A stretch of DNA of 64,000 nt, from contig QWDA01000009.1 in NCBI GenBank assembly GCA_003605175.1, positions 62,001-126,000 on the forward strand, given 5' to 3'. Source of the stretch: Paracoccaceae bacterium (GTDB taxonomy: Bacteria > Pseudomonadota > Alphaproteobacteria > Rhodobacterales > Rhodobacteraceae). Below the pieces are notes generated by a model, which worked only from the letters and a program-made list of their open reading frames with translations, made no database searches and had not been told where the DNA came from. A program made the position numbers and the translations under genes. This document shows, one piece after another, positions 45,160 to 54,120 of the stretch. Numbering within the stretch: the first letter of the stretch is position 1; each line of letters opens with the position of its first letter.

Positions 45160-46119
45160 TCAGCAATGGCCCGACCTCTCGCTTCCCGGTCTCTCGCTGC
45201 CGATACTACGCGTCCCGAGCGGCACGGCAAGACCGTCGCGCGGCCGCGGCTGCACCAGGAACAGCCCGACCACCATCATTCCCATGGCGCCCCAGACCCA
45301 GCCCGAATAGGCCTCGCCAAGCAGCGCCATTGCCCAGAACACCCCGAACCCGGTGACGAAATAGCTCACCTGCGCCGCGAAGGTCGCGCCGGCCCGGCCG
45401 ACCAGCCAGACATAGCCCGTATAGACGAAGACATGGATCGTCGCCGAAAGCGCCAGCGCGGCGTCGGGCAGGCCCCAGGGCGGCCGCGGGTCGATGAACT
45501 GCCCCGAGACCACCGCCATCGGCAGGGCCATCGCGAGGCCTATCACCGACGCCCCGTAGAGCGTCTGCACCGGCGACGCGCCGTAGGTGCCCCATTTCGC
45601 CACCAGGTTGCCCTCGAGGCCGTAGAAGAACGGCGCCACCAGCGCGAGCGGCACGAAGGCGGCCGTCGCCGCCTCGGGCAGGCTCGCCTCGGGCCCGACG
45701 ATCAGCAACACGCCGCCGAGCCCGAACAGGAGCCCGAGGAACCGTGGGGCAGAGAACCTGTCGTTCCCCAGCATCAGCGCGATCGGGAAGGCGAACATCG
45801 GCACCGAGGAGATCAGGATCGACAGGAGCCCCGAGGGCAGCTTCGCCGCCGCGGCGTAGGAGGCGGAGTTCGGGAGCACCGTGCCGAACAGCGCGACCAG
45901 CGCGTAGAGCCTCAGATGCGCGCCGCCCAGGGGCAGGCGCTCGCCGCGCAGCCGGGTAATCGCGCCCAGGATCGCCGCGCCGAGCGCGAGCTGCCAGAAG
46001 ATCAGGCCGAAGGGCCGGTAGCCGCCGCTTACCGCGATCTTGGCAAGCGGCTGGGTGAGGCCCCAGCCGGCGCCCAGAAGCGCGAGCAGGGCCAGAAGGC
46101 CCAGGGTCCCGCGTGTCAC
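45160..46119 (-). CDS. DMT-family (EamA) permease
   Basis: The 319-aa protein has ten hydrophobic segments in two EamA repeats ('LLALLGAGWGLTQPLAKIAV' at the start, 'APFFYGLEGNLVAKWGTY' mid-protein) and a short basic tail. Members export or import small metabolites such as amino acids; the substrate cannot be read here. The GTG start at 46119 overlaps the stop of the phosphodiesterase gene (GTGA), and its end overlaps the upstream lead of the SLC13 gene, so the three form an operon. Confidence 0.82.
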   Translation of the reverse strand: MTRGTLGLLALLALLGAGWGLTQPLAKIAVSGGYRPFGLIFWQLALGAAILGAITRLRGERLPLGGAHLRLYALVALFGTVLPNSASYAAAAKLPSGLLSILISSVPMFAFPIALMLGNDRFSAPRFLGLLFGLGGVLLIVGPEASLPEAATAAFVPLALVAPFFYGLEGNLVAKWGTYGASPVQTLYGASVIGLAMALPMAVVSGQFIDPRPPWGLPDAALALSATIHVFVYTGYVWLVGRAGATFAAQVSYFVTGFGVFWAMALLGEAYSGWVWGAMGMMVVGLFLVQPRPRDGLAVPLGTRSIGSERPGSERSGHC

Positions 46120-46928
46120 GGCGCCGCCTCGGCAAGGCGCCCGCCCTGGCGCACCGGCGCCGCGCGGGTTGCCGCCCCGGTGCGGTCGTCGGTCTCCACA
46201 TAGAGGCCCGACAGCGTCGCCTCGCCCATCGCCGGGGTGAACCGCCCGCCCGCCATGCCGGTGATGAAGCGCCGCATCGGCTCCTCGGCATCCATGCCGA
46301 TCACCGAGTTGTAATCGCCGCACATCCCGGCATCCGACAGGTAGGCCGTGCCCTTCGGCATCACCATCGCGTCGGCGGTGGGCACATGGGTATGGGTCCC
46401 CACCACCACGCTCACCCGCCCGTCGCAGTAATGGCCCATCGCCATCTTCTCGCTGGTCGCCTCGCAATGCATGTCGACCAGGCTGGCCTGCACCATCCCG
46501 CCGCGAGGATGCGCCTTCAGCACGGTTTCCACCGCGCTGAACGGGTCGTCGAAGGGCCGCTTCATGAAGACCTGGCCCAGCACCTGGGTGACCAGCACCT
46601 TGCGCCCCCGCGCGTCCTGGAACACGCCCGCGCCGCGTCCCGGCGCGTCCCTGGCGAAGTTCAGCGGCCGCAGGATGCGCGGCTCGGTGCCGATGAACTG
46701 CAGCATCTCGCGCTGGTCGAAGGCGTGGTCGCCGAGCGTCACCACATCGGCCCCGGCCTCGAGCAGCGCTTTGGCATGGGCGGCAGTCAGCCCGGCGCCG
46801 CCGGTCGCGTTCTCGCCGTTGACGACGACGAAATCGAGCTTCCAGTCGCGCCGGAGGCCGGGAAGGCGTTGCGCGACGGCGGCACGTCCCGCCCGTCCCA
46901 TCACGTCGCCGAGAAAAAGAAGTTTCAT
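46116..46928 (-). CDS. YmdB-like metallophosphoesterase
   Basis: The 270-aa protein belongs to the TIGR00282/YmdB group, calcineurin-like phosphodiesterases; the Bacillus member hydrolyses cyclic nucleotides. Metal-binding motifs are in order: 'MKLLFLGDVMGRAGR', 'VVVNGENATGG', 'VVTLGDHAFDQRE', 'LVDMHCEATSEK' and 'VVVGTHTHVPTAD'. The ATG at 46928 starts the conserved domain directly; the longer upstream frame crosses repeats and is not coding. It heads the operon phosphodiesterase-DMT-SLC13. Confidence 0.88.
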   Translation of the reverse strand: MKLLFLGDVMGRAGRAAVAQRLPGLRRDWKLDFVVVNGENATGGAGLTAAHAKALLEAGADVVTLGDHAFDQREMLQFIGTEPRILRPLNFARDAPGRGAGVFQDARGRKVLVTQVLGQVFMKRPFDDPFSAVETVLKAHPRGGMVQASLVDMHCEATSEKMAMGHYCDGRVSVVVGTHTHVPTADAMVMPKGTAYLSDAGMCGDYNSVIGMDAEEPMRRFITGMAGGRFTPAMGEATLSGLYVETDDRTGAATRAAPVRQGGRLAEAAP

Positions 46929-47089
46929 GCGCCAAGCCGTAGGGGGGCTTCCGCTCGAGGGCAAGGGCAGCGCCGCGCACTGGCCGTCCCGGGCGGGGGC
47001 GCATGCCACGGCGCGCGCTTTCCCGCCCGCCTGCAACCTCGCCGCCCGGCTTCGCGCCGCCCCCGCTTTCGCGAGGCACCGTCCCTTCC

Positions 47090-47124
47090 GGTACCGCCTC
47101 CCCCTCCCGGCGGGAGGGGGACCG
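47090..47124. repeat. REP-like palindrome, copy B
   Basis: CCCCCTCCC (47100-47108) pairs with GGGAGGGGG (47112-47120) around a 3-base loop. The GGTACCGCCT lead and GACCG end resemble the murC-downstream element at 4474-4505. Confidence 0.5.
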
Positions 47125-47180
47125 AGGGGGAGGGTGTTGAAACGTGCGGTGGAGGCCGAAACGGCGGAAAATGCCACCTG

Positions 47181-47220
47181 CCGGTGTACGGGTTGTGTAC
47201 AGGTTGTGTACGGGTTGTGC
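47181..47220. repeat. 40-bp element of three 11-bp direct repeats (copy 2)
   Basis: This is identical in all 40 bases to 548-587, in the same orientation: three GTGTAC(G/A)GGTT units and GTGC. It lies between divergent genes, whereas copy 1 lies between two co-directional cell-wall genes. Confidence 0.8.
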
Positions 47221-47401
47221 GCCGCCGAATCTCGCCGAAGTCCGACCGTCTCCGCTGCGCGGACAGACCTGGCACATCTCGCTCCGCCGTTTCCCCGAAC
47301 CGTTCAAATCGGCCATCTCACGACCGCAATTTCGCGCGTTTCTTGCCTCATTTGCGGGGCGCGCCTAGGGATGAAGTTGTGGTGAGTGTGTGGGGCCTTT
47401 G

Positions 47402-47854
47402 ATGCGCAGGTATGAGTACAAGGTGGTGCCGGTTCCGGCAAAATGCATGTCTTCCAAGGGTTTGGCGCCGGAATACGATCCGGCTTCCCAGACCGTGGAG
47501 GCGGTTCTGAACGATCTCGGGCTGCAGGGCTGGGAATATGTCCGGACCGACCGGATGACGCTCCAGAGGCCCGGCATCCTGGGCCGCGGCGAAGTCACCC
47601 GCGAGATGATGGTCTTCTGCCGTCCGCCGGTGGCCCAGGCCTATCGCGCGCCTATGTCCGAGGCCGCTCCGGCCGATCCCGTCGCCCTGCTGCCGGATCG
47701 GGCAACTGCCGAGAAAATAGAGGAAATTCGCGCCCGCAAGGTGAAGAATCCGGAACTGCTCCAACGCGCGAAAAGCGGGCAGTGCCGGGTCGTGCCGCGC
47801 CGTGCCTCCGCAGGCAACGCGGCGCCCGAGACGGACGCCATCGCCGCCGAATAG
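47402..47854 (+). CDS. DUF4177 family protein
   Basis: The 150-aa protein begins MRRYEYKVVPVPAKC. The 'YEYKVV', 'VEAVLNDLGLQGWEYVRTD' and 'MMVFCRPP' segments are the pattern of DUF4177, a small alpha/beta domain of unknown function. The last ~60 residues are polar and Arg/Ala-rich ('DRATAEKIEEIRARKVKNPE') and may be flexible. ATG 47402 is chosen over a GTG at 47390. It ends facing bolA across two hairpins. Confidence 0.75.
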   Translation: MRRYEYKVVPVPAKCMSSKGLAPEYDPASQTVEAVLNDLGLQGWEYVRTDRMTLQRPGILGRGEVTREMMVFCRPPVAQAYRAPMSEAAPADPVALLPDRATAEKIEEIRARKVKNPELLQRAKSGQCRVVPRRASAGNAAPETDAIAAE

Positions 47855-47891
47855 GCGGTGCGACCCGCGCCGGCCATCCTGGGGCCGGCGC

Positions 47892-47961
47892 CCCGTCCGC
47901 CCGTGGGGGCGCGGACGGGAGGCCCGCACCGGGCCCCGTGGGGGCGGCCTGGTGCGGGCCT
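47892..47961. terminator. Two adjacent strong hairpins between convergent genes
   Basis: Hairpin 1: CCCGTCCGC (47892-47900) with GCGGACGGG (47911-47919). Hairpin 2: AGGCCCGCACC (47920-47930) with GGTGCGGGCCT (47951-47961). Both are perfect, and both loops contain CCGTGGGGGC. They lie between the DUF4177 and bolA stops. There is no T-tract, so they may act as a bidirectional RNA end or processing barrier rather than a classic intrinsic terminator. Confidence 0.55.
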
Positions 47962-47987
47962 GTCGATTCAATGGGTTAGCGGTTTCG

Positions 47988-48248
47988 TCACCCGGCGGTA
48001 ACACTCAACTGGAGCGCGTGAATCCGCCCGACGATCTCCGGCCCGAGCGCCGTATGCACCGCCCGGTGCCGCTCGATCCGGCTCATCTCCGCAAAGACCG
48101 GCGCCGCGATCTCCACCCGCCAATGGCTTTCACCGCCCTCGCGATAGCCGCCATGGCCCCGGTGCTGCTCGCTGTCGTCATGCACCGCAAGTGCCGAAGG
48201 AGAGAAGGCTTCCTCGAGCCGTAAGCGGATTTCCTCGGCCATTGCCAT
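47988..48248 (-). CDS. bolA: BolA family protein
   Basis: The 86-aa protein has the BolA fold pattern: 'IRLRLEEAFSPSALAVHDDSEQHRGH', then 'HWRVEIAAPVFAEMSRIERHRAVHTALG' with the conserved V-S/E-x-x-F and R-H-R-x-V, and a short end. BolA proteins pair with monothiol glutaredoxins in iron-sulfur handling and stress morphology. The start is the ATG at 48248 or the second ATG two codons on. It is divergent from the J-domain gene, an arrangement common in Rhodobacterales. Confidence 0.92.
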   Translation of the reverse strand: MAMAEEIRLRLEEAFSPSALAVHDDSEQHRGHGGYREGGESHWRVEIAAPVFAEMSRIERHRAVHTALGPEIVGRIHALQLSVTAG

Positions 48249-48323
48249 TTTTCCGAACTCTCCTCTTCAAACCGCGCGCGGAAACATTAGACTTACCGCT
48301 CCGAGTCGAAAAGGTGCCCCGCA

Positions 48324-48956
48324 ATGACCAGCAGTGATCCGTTCGGATTCGACATGCGCGTATCCGCCGACAAGAAGAAGCGGCAGAAGACGCGGCGGGG
48401 CATGTCCGGCGCCTTCGAGACCTCGCAGCGCCTCTGCGACCATCCGGGCTGCCAGGAGCGCGGCCAGTACCGGGCGCCGAAATCGCCCGATGTGCTCGAC
48501 GATTACTACTGGTTCTGCAAGGAGCACGTGCGCGAATACAATCTGAAATGGAACTTCTTCACCGGCACGACCGAGGAGGAGTTCGAGGAGCAGATGGAGC
48601 GCGACCGGGTCTGGGACCGGCCCACGAAACCGTTCGGCAAGAAGGGCGAGGAGCAGCGCGCCTGGTCGCGTCTGGGCGTCGACGATCCGCACCAGATCCT
48701 CGGCGACAACGCCACGCGCAATCCGGGCAAGTCGATCACCGGCACCCGCAAGCTGCCTCCCACCGAGCGCCGGGCGCTCGACATACTGGAGGCGAAGGAC
48801 CACTGGACGAAGTCCGAGATCCGCAAGCAGTACAAGAGCCTGGTGAAGGATCTTCACCCGGACATGAACGGCGGGAACCGAGCCGACGAGGACCGGTTGC
48901 AGGAAGTCGTCTGGGCGTGGGACCAGGTCAAGGACAGCCGGAATTTCCAGAGCTGA
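48324..48956 (+). CDS. Protein with C-terminal J domain
   Basis: The 210-aa protein has a basic N-terminus, a Cys/His-containing part ('RLCDHPGCQERGQYRAPKSP' and 'YYWFCKEHVREYN') that may bind metal, and a J domain at residues ~150-205 with the HPD motif at 178-180 ('KSLVKDLHPDMNGGNRADED'). J domains stimulate the ATPase of DnaK-type chaperones. The client is unknown. The C-terminal position of the J domain is unusual compared with DnaJ but typical of this alphaproteobacterial family. Confidence 0.88.
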   Translation: MTSSDPFGFDMRVSADKKKRQKTRRGMSGAFETSQRLCDHPGCQERGQYRAPKSPDVLDDYYWFCKEHVREYNLKWNFFTGTTEEEFEEQMERDRVWDRPTKPFGKKGEEQRAWSRLGVDDPHQILGDNATRNPGKSITGTRKLPPTERRALDILEAKDHWTKSEIRKQYKSLVKDLHPDMNGGNRADEDRLQEVVWAWDQVKDSRNFQS

Positions 48957-49042
48957 CCCGATCCGGAACCGGCGCGCCCGGGTTAAGAGTGTAGTCACCG
49001 CAACTTCATAGTCTCCCGCTCGAATCGAGCTGGAGACCTGCT

Positions 49043-51379
49043 GTGACCTTCAACCGACGCGAAATCTGGGACATGAGCCGGTGGAGCGTGTCCCGGCGCA
49101 TCAAGACAATCGTCTTTGCGGTGCTGGGCGCTCTCGTCCTGACCGGTGGGTTCGGTGTCTTCGCGTCGCTCCGCCTCAGCGGGCTCCTGACGCGTTTCTA
49201 TGAAAAGGCGGAGGCCGTCACCGTTGCGAACGAGCTCGACGAAACCTTGCTCGAGATCAGGCTGGCCGAGGCGCTGTACCGGTCGAATCCAGATGAATCC
49301 GTCGCGGCCGGAGTATTGCAGGGTCTCGGCGATGTGAGCGCGACAATGGACCGGTTCGGCACGATCCAGGCCGGCGAACTGGCGCTTGCCCCGACCTGGA
49401 ACGACCTGATCGCTGCGCTCGATGCCTATTCCGAGGGGTTTTCGCATGTGGTCGAGATCGAGCGCGAGCGTCAGGAGATCGAGGCGGCGCTCCAGGAGGA
49501 GGGGCCGGCCTTTTTCCGCGAACTCGGCAGTCTCGACGATTTTCTGATCTTCGAGAAGAGTCCGGCCATCGGCCCGGCGTTGAAGGAGGCGAAGGAAGAG
49601 TTCCTGAACCTGAGGATCTATGCGGAGCGCTACCTGGTATCCGGGAGCGCGGAGGATCTGCGGCTCGCGCTCGAACATCGTCGCCTGGTGGAGGCCGCGA
49701 TCCGCACTGTCCGCAACTCCGCCTCGATCGACATGGTCATCGAGGCGGCCGACAATGTGGCCCTTGGGCTCGAAGCCTTCTCGGAGCGGATCGACCGGGT
49801 CGCGTTGCTGGTCGAGCGGCGGACCGCCGAATATGCCAACCTTGAAGCAGTCGGCACCGCGGTGCTTGACGGTATCAAGACAGTGCTTGGCAACGTCTCC
49901 GCGGAACAACGGGAATTGCAGGTCTCGAGTACACGGACGACAAGTCTCGTTCTGATCTCGCTCGGGATTCTCTGCGTTGCCTCGCTCGCGGGGGGAGGCG
50001 GGTTCTCCCATGTGGTCGCGCGCCGGACGGAAGGGGAAATCCGGGACGCGGTCCGGCAGATGCGCGCCCTTGCGGATGGCGATCTCGATCTGCCGATCAC
50101 CGGGGCCGATGCCGATCACGAGCTGGGCGAGATGGCCCGGGCGCTGACGATATTCCGCGACAACGCCGTTGCGGCGCGAGAGATGGAAGAGCAGCAGCGG
50201 ATCCAGGAGGCGGCAGCGCGCCAGCGCGAGGCCGACGAGGCCGAGCGCCGGAAGATCGAGGAGCGGGAAGCCGCGGAGCGCGTGGAACAGGCGCGACGCA
50301 AGGTGATGAAGGCGCTCGTCGAATCGGTTGGCGCCGTGGTGGAAGCCGGTGCGCGCGGAGATTTCAGCCGGCGGATCGAAAGCGTGTTCGAGGAACCTGA
50401 ACTCGCGGAGATGGCCAAGTCGATCAATCGGCTGGTCGGGGATGTGGAGGCCGGCATCGCGGAAGTGGTGCGGGTGATGGATCGTCTCGCGGCAGGTGAC
50501 CTGGCGGATCGCATGGAGGGCGATTTCAAGGGGGCATTCGCGGCGTTGCAGACCAATGTGAATGCCAGTTTCGAGCGGCTGGGGGGCCTCGTTGCCGAGA
50601 TCTCCGGCCAATGCGAGGACGTGACCCGTGCGGCCTCCGGGATGGCCGATCAGGCATCGGAGCTCGCCCGGCGTGCCGTGGAGCAGGCCGCCTCGCTCGA
50701 AGAGACCGCCGCCGCCATGGAAGAGGTATCGGGGCTCGCACGATCGAGTGCCGAAGGGGCCTCCAAGGCGGCCGAAGTGGCACGGGGCGCGTCCGGCCAG
50801 GTGGACGCGGCCGGCGAGGTCGTTGCCGCGGCGGTGCAGGCGATGAGCGATATCAGCGCGGCATCGGCCCGGATCAACGACATTGTCTCGGTGATCGAGG
50901 GAATCGCCTTCCAGACCAATCTCCTTGCCCTGAACGCTTCGGTCGAGGCGGCCCGGGCGGGGCCGGCCGGGAAGGGCTTTGCCGTTGTCGCGACAGAGGT
51001 GCGTGCCCTGGCGCAGCGCGCGGGGGCGGCCTCGAAAGATATCGGAACGCTGATTGACGAAAGCGCAGCGCAGGTCACGCGCGGTGTCTCGCTTGTGGAG
51101 GAGACGGGGAGGACCCTGCAGGCGATCATGTCCGGGGTTTCGGAAATGTCGGAAGCGATGCAGGGCCTTACCGAATCCGCGCGAAGCCAGGCGAGCGGCA
51201 TCGACGAGGTCACGCGGGCGATCGGCCAGCTTGACGTCATCACGCAGAAGAACGCGGCGCTGGCCGATCGGAGCCGGTCGGTGGCGGCTGACGTGGGGAG
51301 CCGTACCGGAGACATGAACCTCCTTCTCGGCGAGTTTCGAACTGCGCCCGGTGCGGGCGTCGCGATCGCGGCGGAATGA
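49043..51379 (+). CDS. Methyl-accepting chemotaxis protein
   Basis: The 778-aa receptor has a first membrane segment at residues ~22-45 ([20 protein letters not shown]), a long helical periplasmic domain (~46-300) and a second segment near 307-325 ([18 protein letters not shown]). HAMP domains follow ('[20 protein letters not shown]' and a second around residues 465-520), with a Glu/Arg/Ala coiled coil between. The signalling domain's hairpin tip is '[20 protein letters not shown]'. GTG at 49043 has a GGAG ten bases upstream; ATG 49073 is the alternative. The ligand is unknown. No other chemotaxis genes are nearby. Confidence 0.92.
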   Translation: MTFNRREIWDMSRWSVSRRIKTIVFAVLGALVLTGGFGVFASLRLSGLLTRFYEKAEAVTVANELDETLLEIRLAEALYRSNPDESVAAGVLQGLGDVSATMDRFGTIQAGELALAPTWNDLIAALDAYSEGFSHVVEIERERQEIEAALQEEGPAFFRELGSLDDFLIFEKSPAIGPALKEAKEEFLNLRIYAERYLVSGSAEDLRLALEHRRLVEAAIRTVRNSASIDMVIEAADNVALGLEAFSERIDRVALLVERRTAEYANLEAVGTAVLDGIKTVLGNVSAEQRELQVSSTRTTSLVLISLGILCVASLAGGGGFSHVVARRTEGEIRDAVRQMRALADGDLDLPITGADADHELGEMARALTIFRDNAVAAREMEEQQRIQEAAARQREADEAERRKIEEREAAERVEQARRKVMKALVESVGAVVEAGARGDFSRRIESVFEEPELAEMAKSINRLVGDVEAGIAEVVRVMDRLAAGDLADRMEGDFKGAFAALQTNVNASFERLGGLVAEISGQCEDVTRAASGMADQASELARRAVEQAASLEETAAAMEEVSGLARSSAEGASKAAEVARGASGQVDAAGEVVAAAVQAMSDISAASARINDIVSVIEGIAFQTNLLALNASVEAARAGPAGKGFAVVATEVRALAQRAGAASKDIGTLIDESAAQVTRGVSLVEETGRTLQAIMSGVSEMSEAMQGLTESARSQASGIDEVTRAIGQLDVITQKNAALADRSRSVAADVGSRTGDMNLLLGEFRTAPGAGVAIAAE

Positions 51380-51826
51380 GCGCGCTCCTCCTGCCGATCT
51401 TCGGGTTGGCAGCCGTTGGTTCGCGGCTCGGGGGGCAGGGCCACGGACGTTGCGCCGGAAGGAGACGGTTGGCAGGACACCCCGCTGGCCACTCGGATGC
51501 GGCTGGTCATGACGGGGAGGCAGATCCGGATGAGAGACCGGCTGGCCGACGATCGGAACGACCGCGGGGCGGGTGCGGCGCGGGTTCCTCTGGATTGAAG
51601 GTCCCGGGAATGGGCCGGATCGGGCGCTCCGGGTGCGACGGATCTCGGTTGCCCGTGACCTCGACCGAGCGGCGAAGCGGGTCGTGACCTGACCGTGAGA
51701 GGCGAATGCCGGGAAGGCGCCGGCCGGCGCCGGGTCGCCGCGCGCGGTGTTCCGGACAAAAAAAATGCCGCGCGGCGCCCGCGCGGCATTGGTGGTTCCT
51801 GGGAACCGGCCCCTGGATCAGGCGGT
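51380..51826. other. 447-base spacer between the chemoreceptor and rplI
   Basis: It contains the rplI terminator at its right end. The rest is GC-rich with short spurious frames in several phases. I see no gene, repeat or promoter. Confidence 0.55.
51758..51790 (-). terminator. Intrinsic terminator of the rpsF-rpsR-rplI operon
   Basis: AATGCCGCGCGG (51764-51775) pairs perfectly with CCGCGCGGCATT (51779-51790). Read on the - strand it is followed by a run of eight T (A-run 51758-51765 on +). It lies 37 bases after the rplI stop. Confidence 0.9.
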
Positions 51827-52450
51827 TTAGTCGTCTTCCGACGCCGAGGGAGCCAGAGCTTCGGCCGATTGGTCCTCGCCGAACGTGTCGAGACCGGCAG
51901 CGCCGATATCGTCGAAGAGCTCGGCGATCTCGAATTCCGCCGCAGCCTCTTCCTCGGCCGCCAGTTCCTGGATCGACTTGCCCTGCGCCTGGAGTTGCGC
52001 CTCCTCGGTCGACCGGGCCACGTTCAGGACGATCGTGACATCGACCTCGGGGTGCAGCGACACCACGAGGTCATGCAGACCCAGTTCCTTGATCGGCCGC
52101 GGCATGTTGATCTGCTTGCGGTCGATCGAGAAGCCGTCGGCGGTGGCCGCATCGGCGGCATCGCGTGGCGTGACCGAGCCGTAGAGCGCGCCGGCATCGG
52201 AGGCCGAGCGAATCACGACAAAGGTCTGCCCGTCGAGGGTTTCGGCCAGTTTCTCGGCTTCCTTGCGGGTTTCGAGATTCCGGGCTTCCAGCTGGGCCTT
52301 CTGCGACTCGAAGGCCTTGATGTTGGCCTCGGACGCCCAGAGCGCCTTTTTCTGCGGCAGAAGGAAGTTGCGCGCGTAGCCGTCCTTGACGGTTACGACC
52401 TCGCCCATCTGGCCGAGCTTGGCGACGCGTTCGAGAAGAATGACTTGCAT
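51827..52450 (-). CDS. rplI: 50S ribosomal protein L9
   Basis: L9 binds 23S rRNA at the base of the L1 stalk and helps keep the reading frame. The 207-aa product has the N-terminal domain '[19 protein letters not shown]' and '[13 protein letters not shown]', a connecting helix (residues ~45-75) and the C-terminal RNA-binding domain. Beyond residue ~150 lies an acidic extension ([16 protein letters not shown]...SASEDD) absent in E. coli L9 (149 aa) but usual in Rhodobacterales. Third gene of the operon. Confidence 0.96.
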   Translation of the reverse strand: MQVILLERVAKLGQMGEVVTVKDGYARNFLLPQKKALWASEANIKAFESQKAQLEARNLETRKEAEKLAETLDGQTFVVIRSASDAGALYGSVTPRDAADAATADGFSIDRKQINMPRPIKELGLHDLVVSLHPEVDVTIVLNVARSTEEAQLQAQGKSIQELAAEEEAAAEFEIAELFDDIGAAGLDTFGEDQSAEALAPSASEDD

Positions 52451-52462
52451 GGGTCCTCTCCC

Positions 52463-52690
52463 TTACTTCACGGCATAGGGCAGGAGCGCGAGGAAGCGGG
52501 CGCGCTTGATCGCGCGGGCCAACTCACGCTGCTTCTTCGCCGAGACGGCGGTAATCCGCGACGGCACGATCTTGCCGCGCTCGGAGATGTAGCGCTGCAG
52601 GAGGCGGGTGTCCTTGTAGTCGATCTTCGGCGCGTTCTCGCCCGAAAAGGGGCAGACCTTGCGGCGGCGGAAAAACGGTTTTGCGGCCAT
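52463..52690 (-). CDS. rpsR: 30S ribosomal protein S18
   Basis: S18 pairs with S6 on the 30S platform. The 75-aa product starts [19 protein letters not shown] and contains '[20 protein letters not shown]' and '[19 protein letters not shown]', the full family pattern. The start is taken at the ATG (52690) that gives this standard N-terminus. It lies between rpsF and rplI. Confidence 0.97.
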   Translation of the reverse strand: MAAKPFFRRRKVCPFSGENAPKIDYKDTRLLQRYISERGKIVPSRITAVSAKKQRELARAIKRARFLALLPYAVK

Positions 52691-52706
52691 GGGTTGTGCT
52701 CCTCTC

Positions 52707-53060
52707 TCAGCGCCGCTCGCGGCGGTCGCCGCGTTCGTCGCGCTTCTGCATCTGGATCGACGGGCCTTCTTCATGCGCGTCGACCTTGATGGTCAGGACC
52801 CGCATCACGTCGTCATGCAGCCGCATCAGCCGCTCCATTTCCTGGATGGCCGGCGCCGGCGCATCGGTCTTGAGATACGCGTAGTGGCCCTTGCGGTTCT
52901 TGTTGATCTTGTAGGCCATCGTCTTCACGCCCCAGTATTCCTGGTCGACGAGCTTGCCGCCGTTGTCGGCGAGGATGGCTCCGAAATGTTCGATGAGGCC
53001 TTCGGCCTGCGCGTTGGACAGATCCTGACGCGAGATGAAAACATGCTCGTAAAGCGGCAT
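52707..53060 (-). CDS. rpsF: 30S ribosomal protein S6
   Basis: S6 binds S18 on the 30S platform. The 117-aa product starts [20 protein letters not shown] and contains '[20 protein letters not shown]' and the basic tail '[14 protein letters not shown]'. First gene of the operon. Upstream, a palindromic GTATAC at 53280-53285 could serve as a -10 box on this strand (TATACT). Confidence 0.97.
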   Translation of the reverse strand: MPLYEHVFISRQDLSNAQAEGLIEHFGAILADNGGKLVDQEYWGVKTMAYKINKNRKGHYAYLKTDAPAPAIQEMERLMRLHDDVMRVLTIKVDAHEEGPSIQMQKRDERGDRRERR

Positions 53061-53297
53061 GCGTTCTCCTGTTCTGTTCGAGCGCATTTCAAAGGCCGGG
53101 CATTTCAGGTCCGCCGTTCCCGGCCACGAGAGGCTGCGCTGGTTCAAGTCGCACGGCGGATCGCGCGGTTATACAGAAGTCGCCCGGTGATGCAACCCGC
53201 AGCGGGGCTGCCGCGACTTCGCGCGGATTTGGGCGCATTGCTGCCGCAATCCGCCGACAAAACGATAAAAAACAGAGCAGTATACAGGACAACCAAG

Positions 53298-53924
53298 ATG
53301 ACCCTGGTCACCTTTCCCGGCGCGAGCGCCGGCGAGGAGGCGCGTTCGGGCAGCGCCCTCCATGTGAGCGAAACCTATTGGGGCTACCAGATCCGGAACC
53401 GTGAGGACCGGTTCGACCGCGAGACGCTGGCGGAGCATTTCCTGCGGTTTCTGGGCCTCGTCTTCGTGGCCGCCGCCTATGGCCAGTGGCTGCTGCCGGA
53501 GCCATTGTTCCAGGGAGATGTGGTGGTTGTGAAGGCGACCGTCTGCTTTCTCCTCGGCGTGGCGGGCATGACGCTCTACGGGTTCGCCAACAGGGGGCTT
53601 TCGCTCTCGGTCGAGGTGGATCTGGCGCGTCGCGAGGTCCGGGTGGTGCGGCGAAACGGTCGGGGACGCCGGCGGCTGGTGACGGCCGTGCCGATGGAGC
53701 AGGTCGAGAGCGCCTTCCTGCAGCGTTCGACGGATGGGGCGCAGCCGGCCCATCTGTGTCTCAGGATCCGGTCACCCGAGGCGGTCCTGCATGTGGCGCG
53801 GGGGCGTGAGGGAGATCTGGAGCCGCTGTTCCGGCGGCTCCGCATGGATGTGCGGCCGGCGCGTGACCGGCTCGACGCGAAACTGGCCCGGTCGGTCGGC
53901 TTCCGGAGCCGGCGGGCAGCTTGA
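53298..53924 (+). CDS. Conserved membrane protein of unknown function
   Basis: The 208-aa protein has a ~45-residue soluble start, two hydrophobic segments (about residues 50-62 and 75-95: 'VKATVCFLLGVAGMTLYGFA') and a soluble C-terminal half that reads as a beta-rich domain ('LSLSVEVDLARREVRVVRRN', 'PMEQVESAFLQRS', 'HLCLRIRSPEAVLHVARG'). The layout resembles small PH-like membrane proteins, but I do not recognise the family. It is divergent from rpsF. Confidence 0.65.
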   Translation: MTLVTFPGASAGEEARSGSALHVSETYWGYQIRNREDRFDRETLAEHFLRFLGLVFVAAAYGQWLLPEPLFQGDVVVVKATVCFLLGVAGMTLYGFANRGLSLSVEVDLARREVRVVRRNGRGRRRLVTAVPMEQVESAFLQRSTDGAQPAHLCLRIRSPEAVLHVARGREGDLEPLFRRLRMDVRPARDRLDAKLARSVGFRSRRAA

Positions 53925-54064
53925 GCGCCAAGGCCGGTGGGTCGCGGTGAGATCGACGCTCACATCGACCGAAAAGCCGAGTGCGGCCCGGTCGCGATAC
54001 CCGCTGCCGATCTTGTGGCTGGATGACGGCACGCTACAGGTTTTCCGCATCCTAGCCACGCGGG

Positions 54065-54093
54065 TTGTTCGGCAGGGCAGGAGGCGCTAGAGG
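54065..54093 (+). promoter_or_regulatory. Putative fabD promoter
   Basis: TTGTTCG-N14-GCTAGAGG fits the alphaproteobacterial housekeeping pattern and lies 27 bases before the fabD ATG. Confidence 0.5.
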
Positions 54094-54120
54094 GTCGAAA
54101 ACGGGCGAGGGAGGAAAGAG

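Larger units (their letters stand above)
46929..47401. other. Repeat-containing divergent spacer
   Basis: These 473 bases separate the - strand phosphodiesterase operon and the + strand DUF4177 gene. They hold a REP-like palindrome (47090-47124) and the second copy of the 40-bp triple repeat (47181-47220). A possible promoter, TTGCCTC (47343) - N14 - CCTAGGGA (47364), lies before the DUF4177 gene. Open frames crossing the region on both strands have repeat-derived, low-complexity products and I do not regard them as genes. Confidence 0.6.

Noticed and set aside
51416-51687. Small open frames between the chemoreceptor and rplI
   Set aside because: They overlap in several phases, lack ribosome-binding sites and have compositionally random products.
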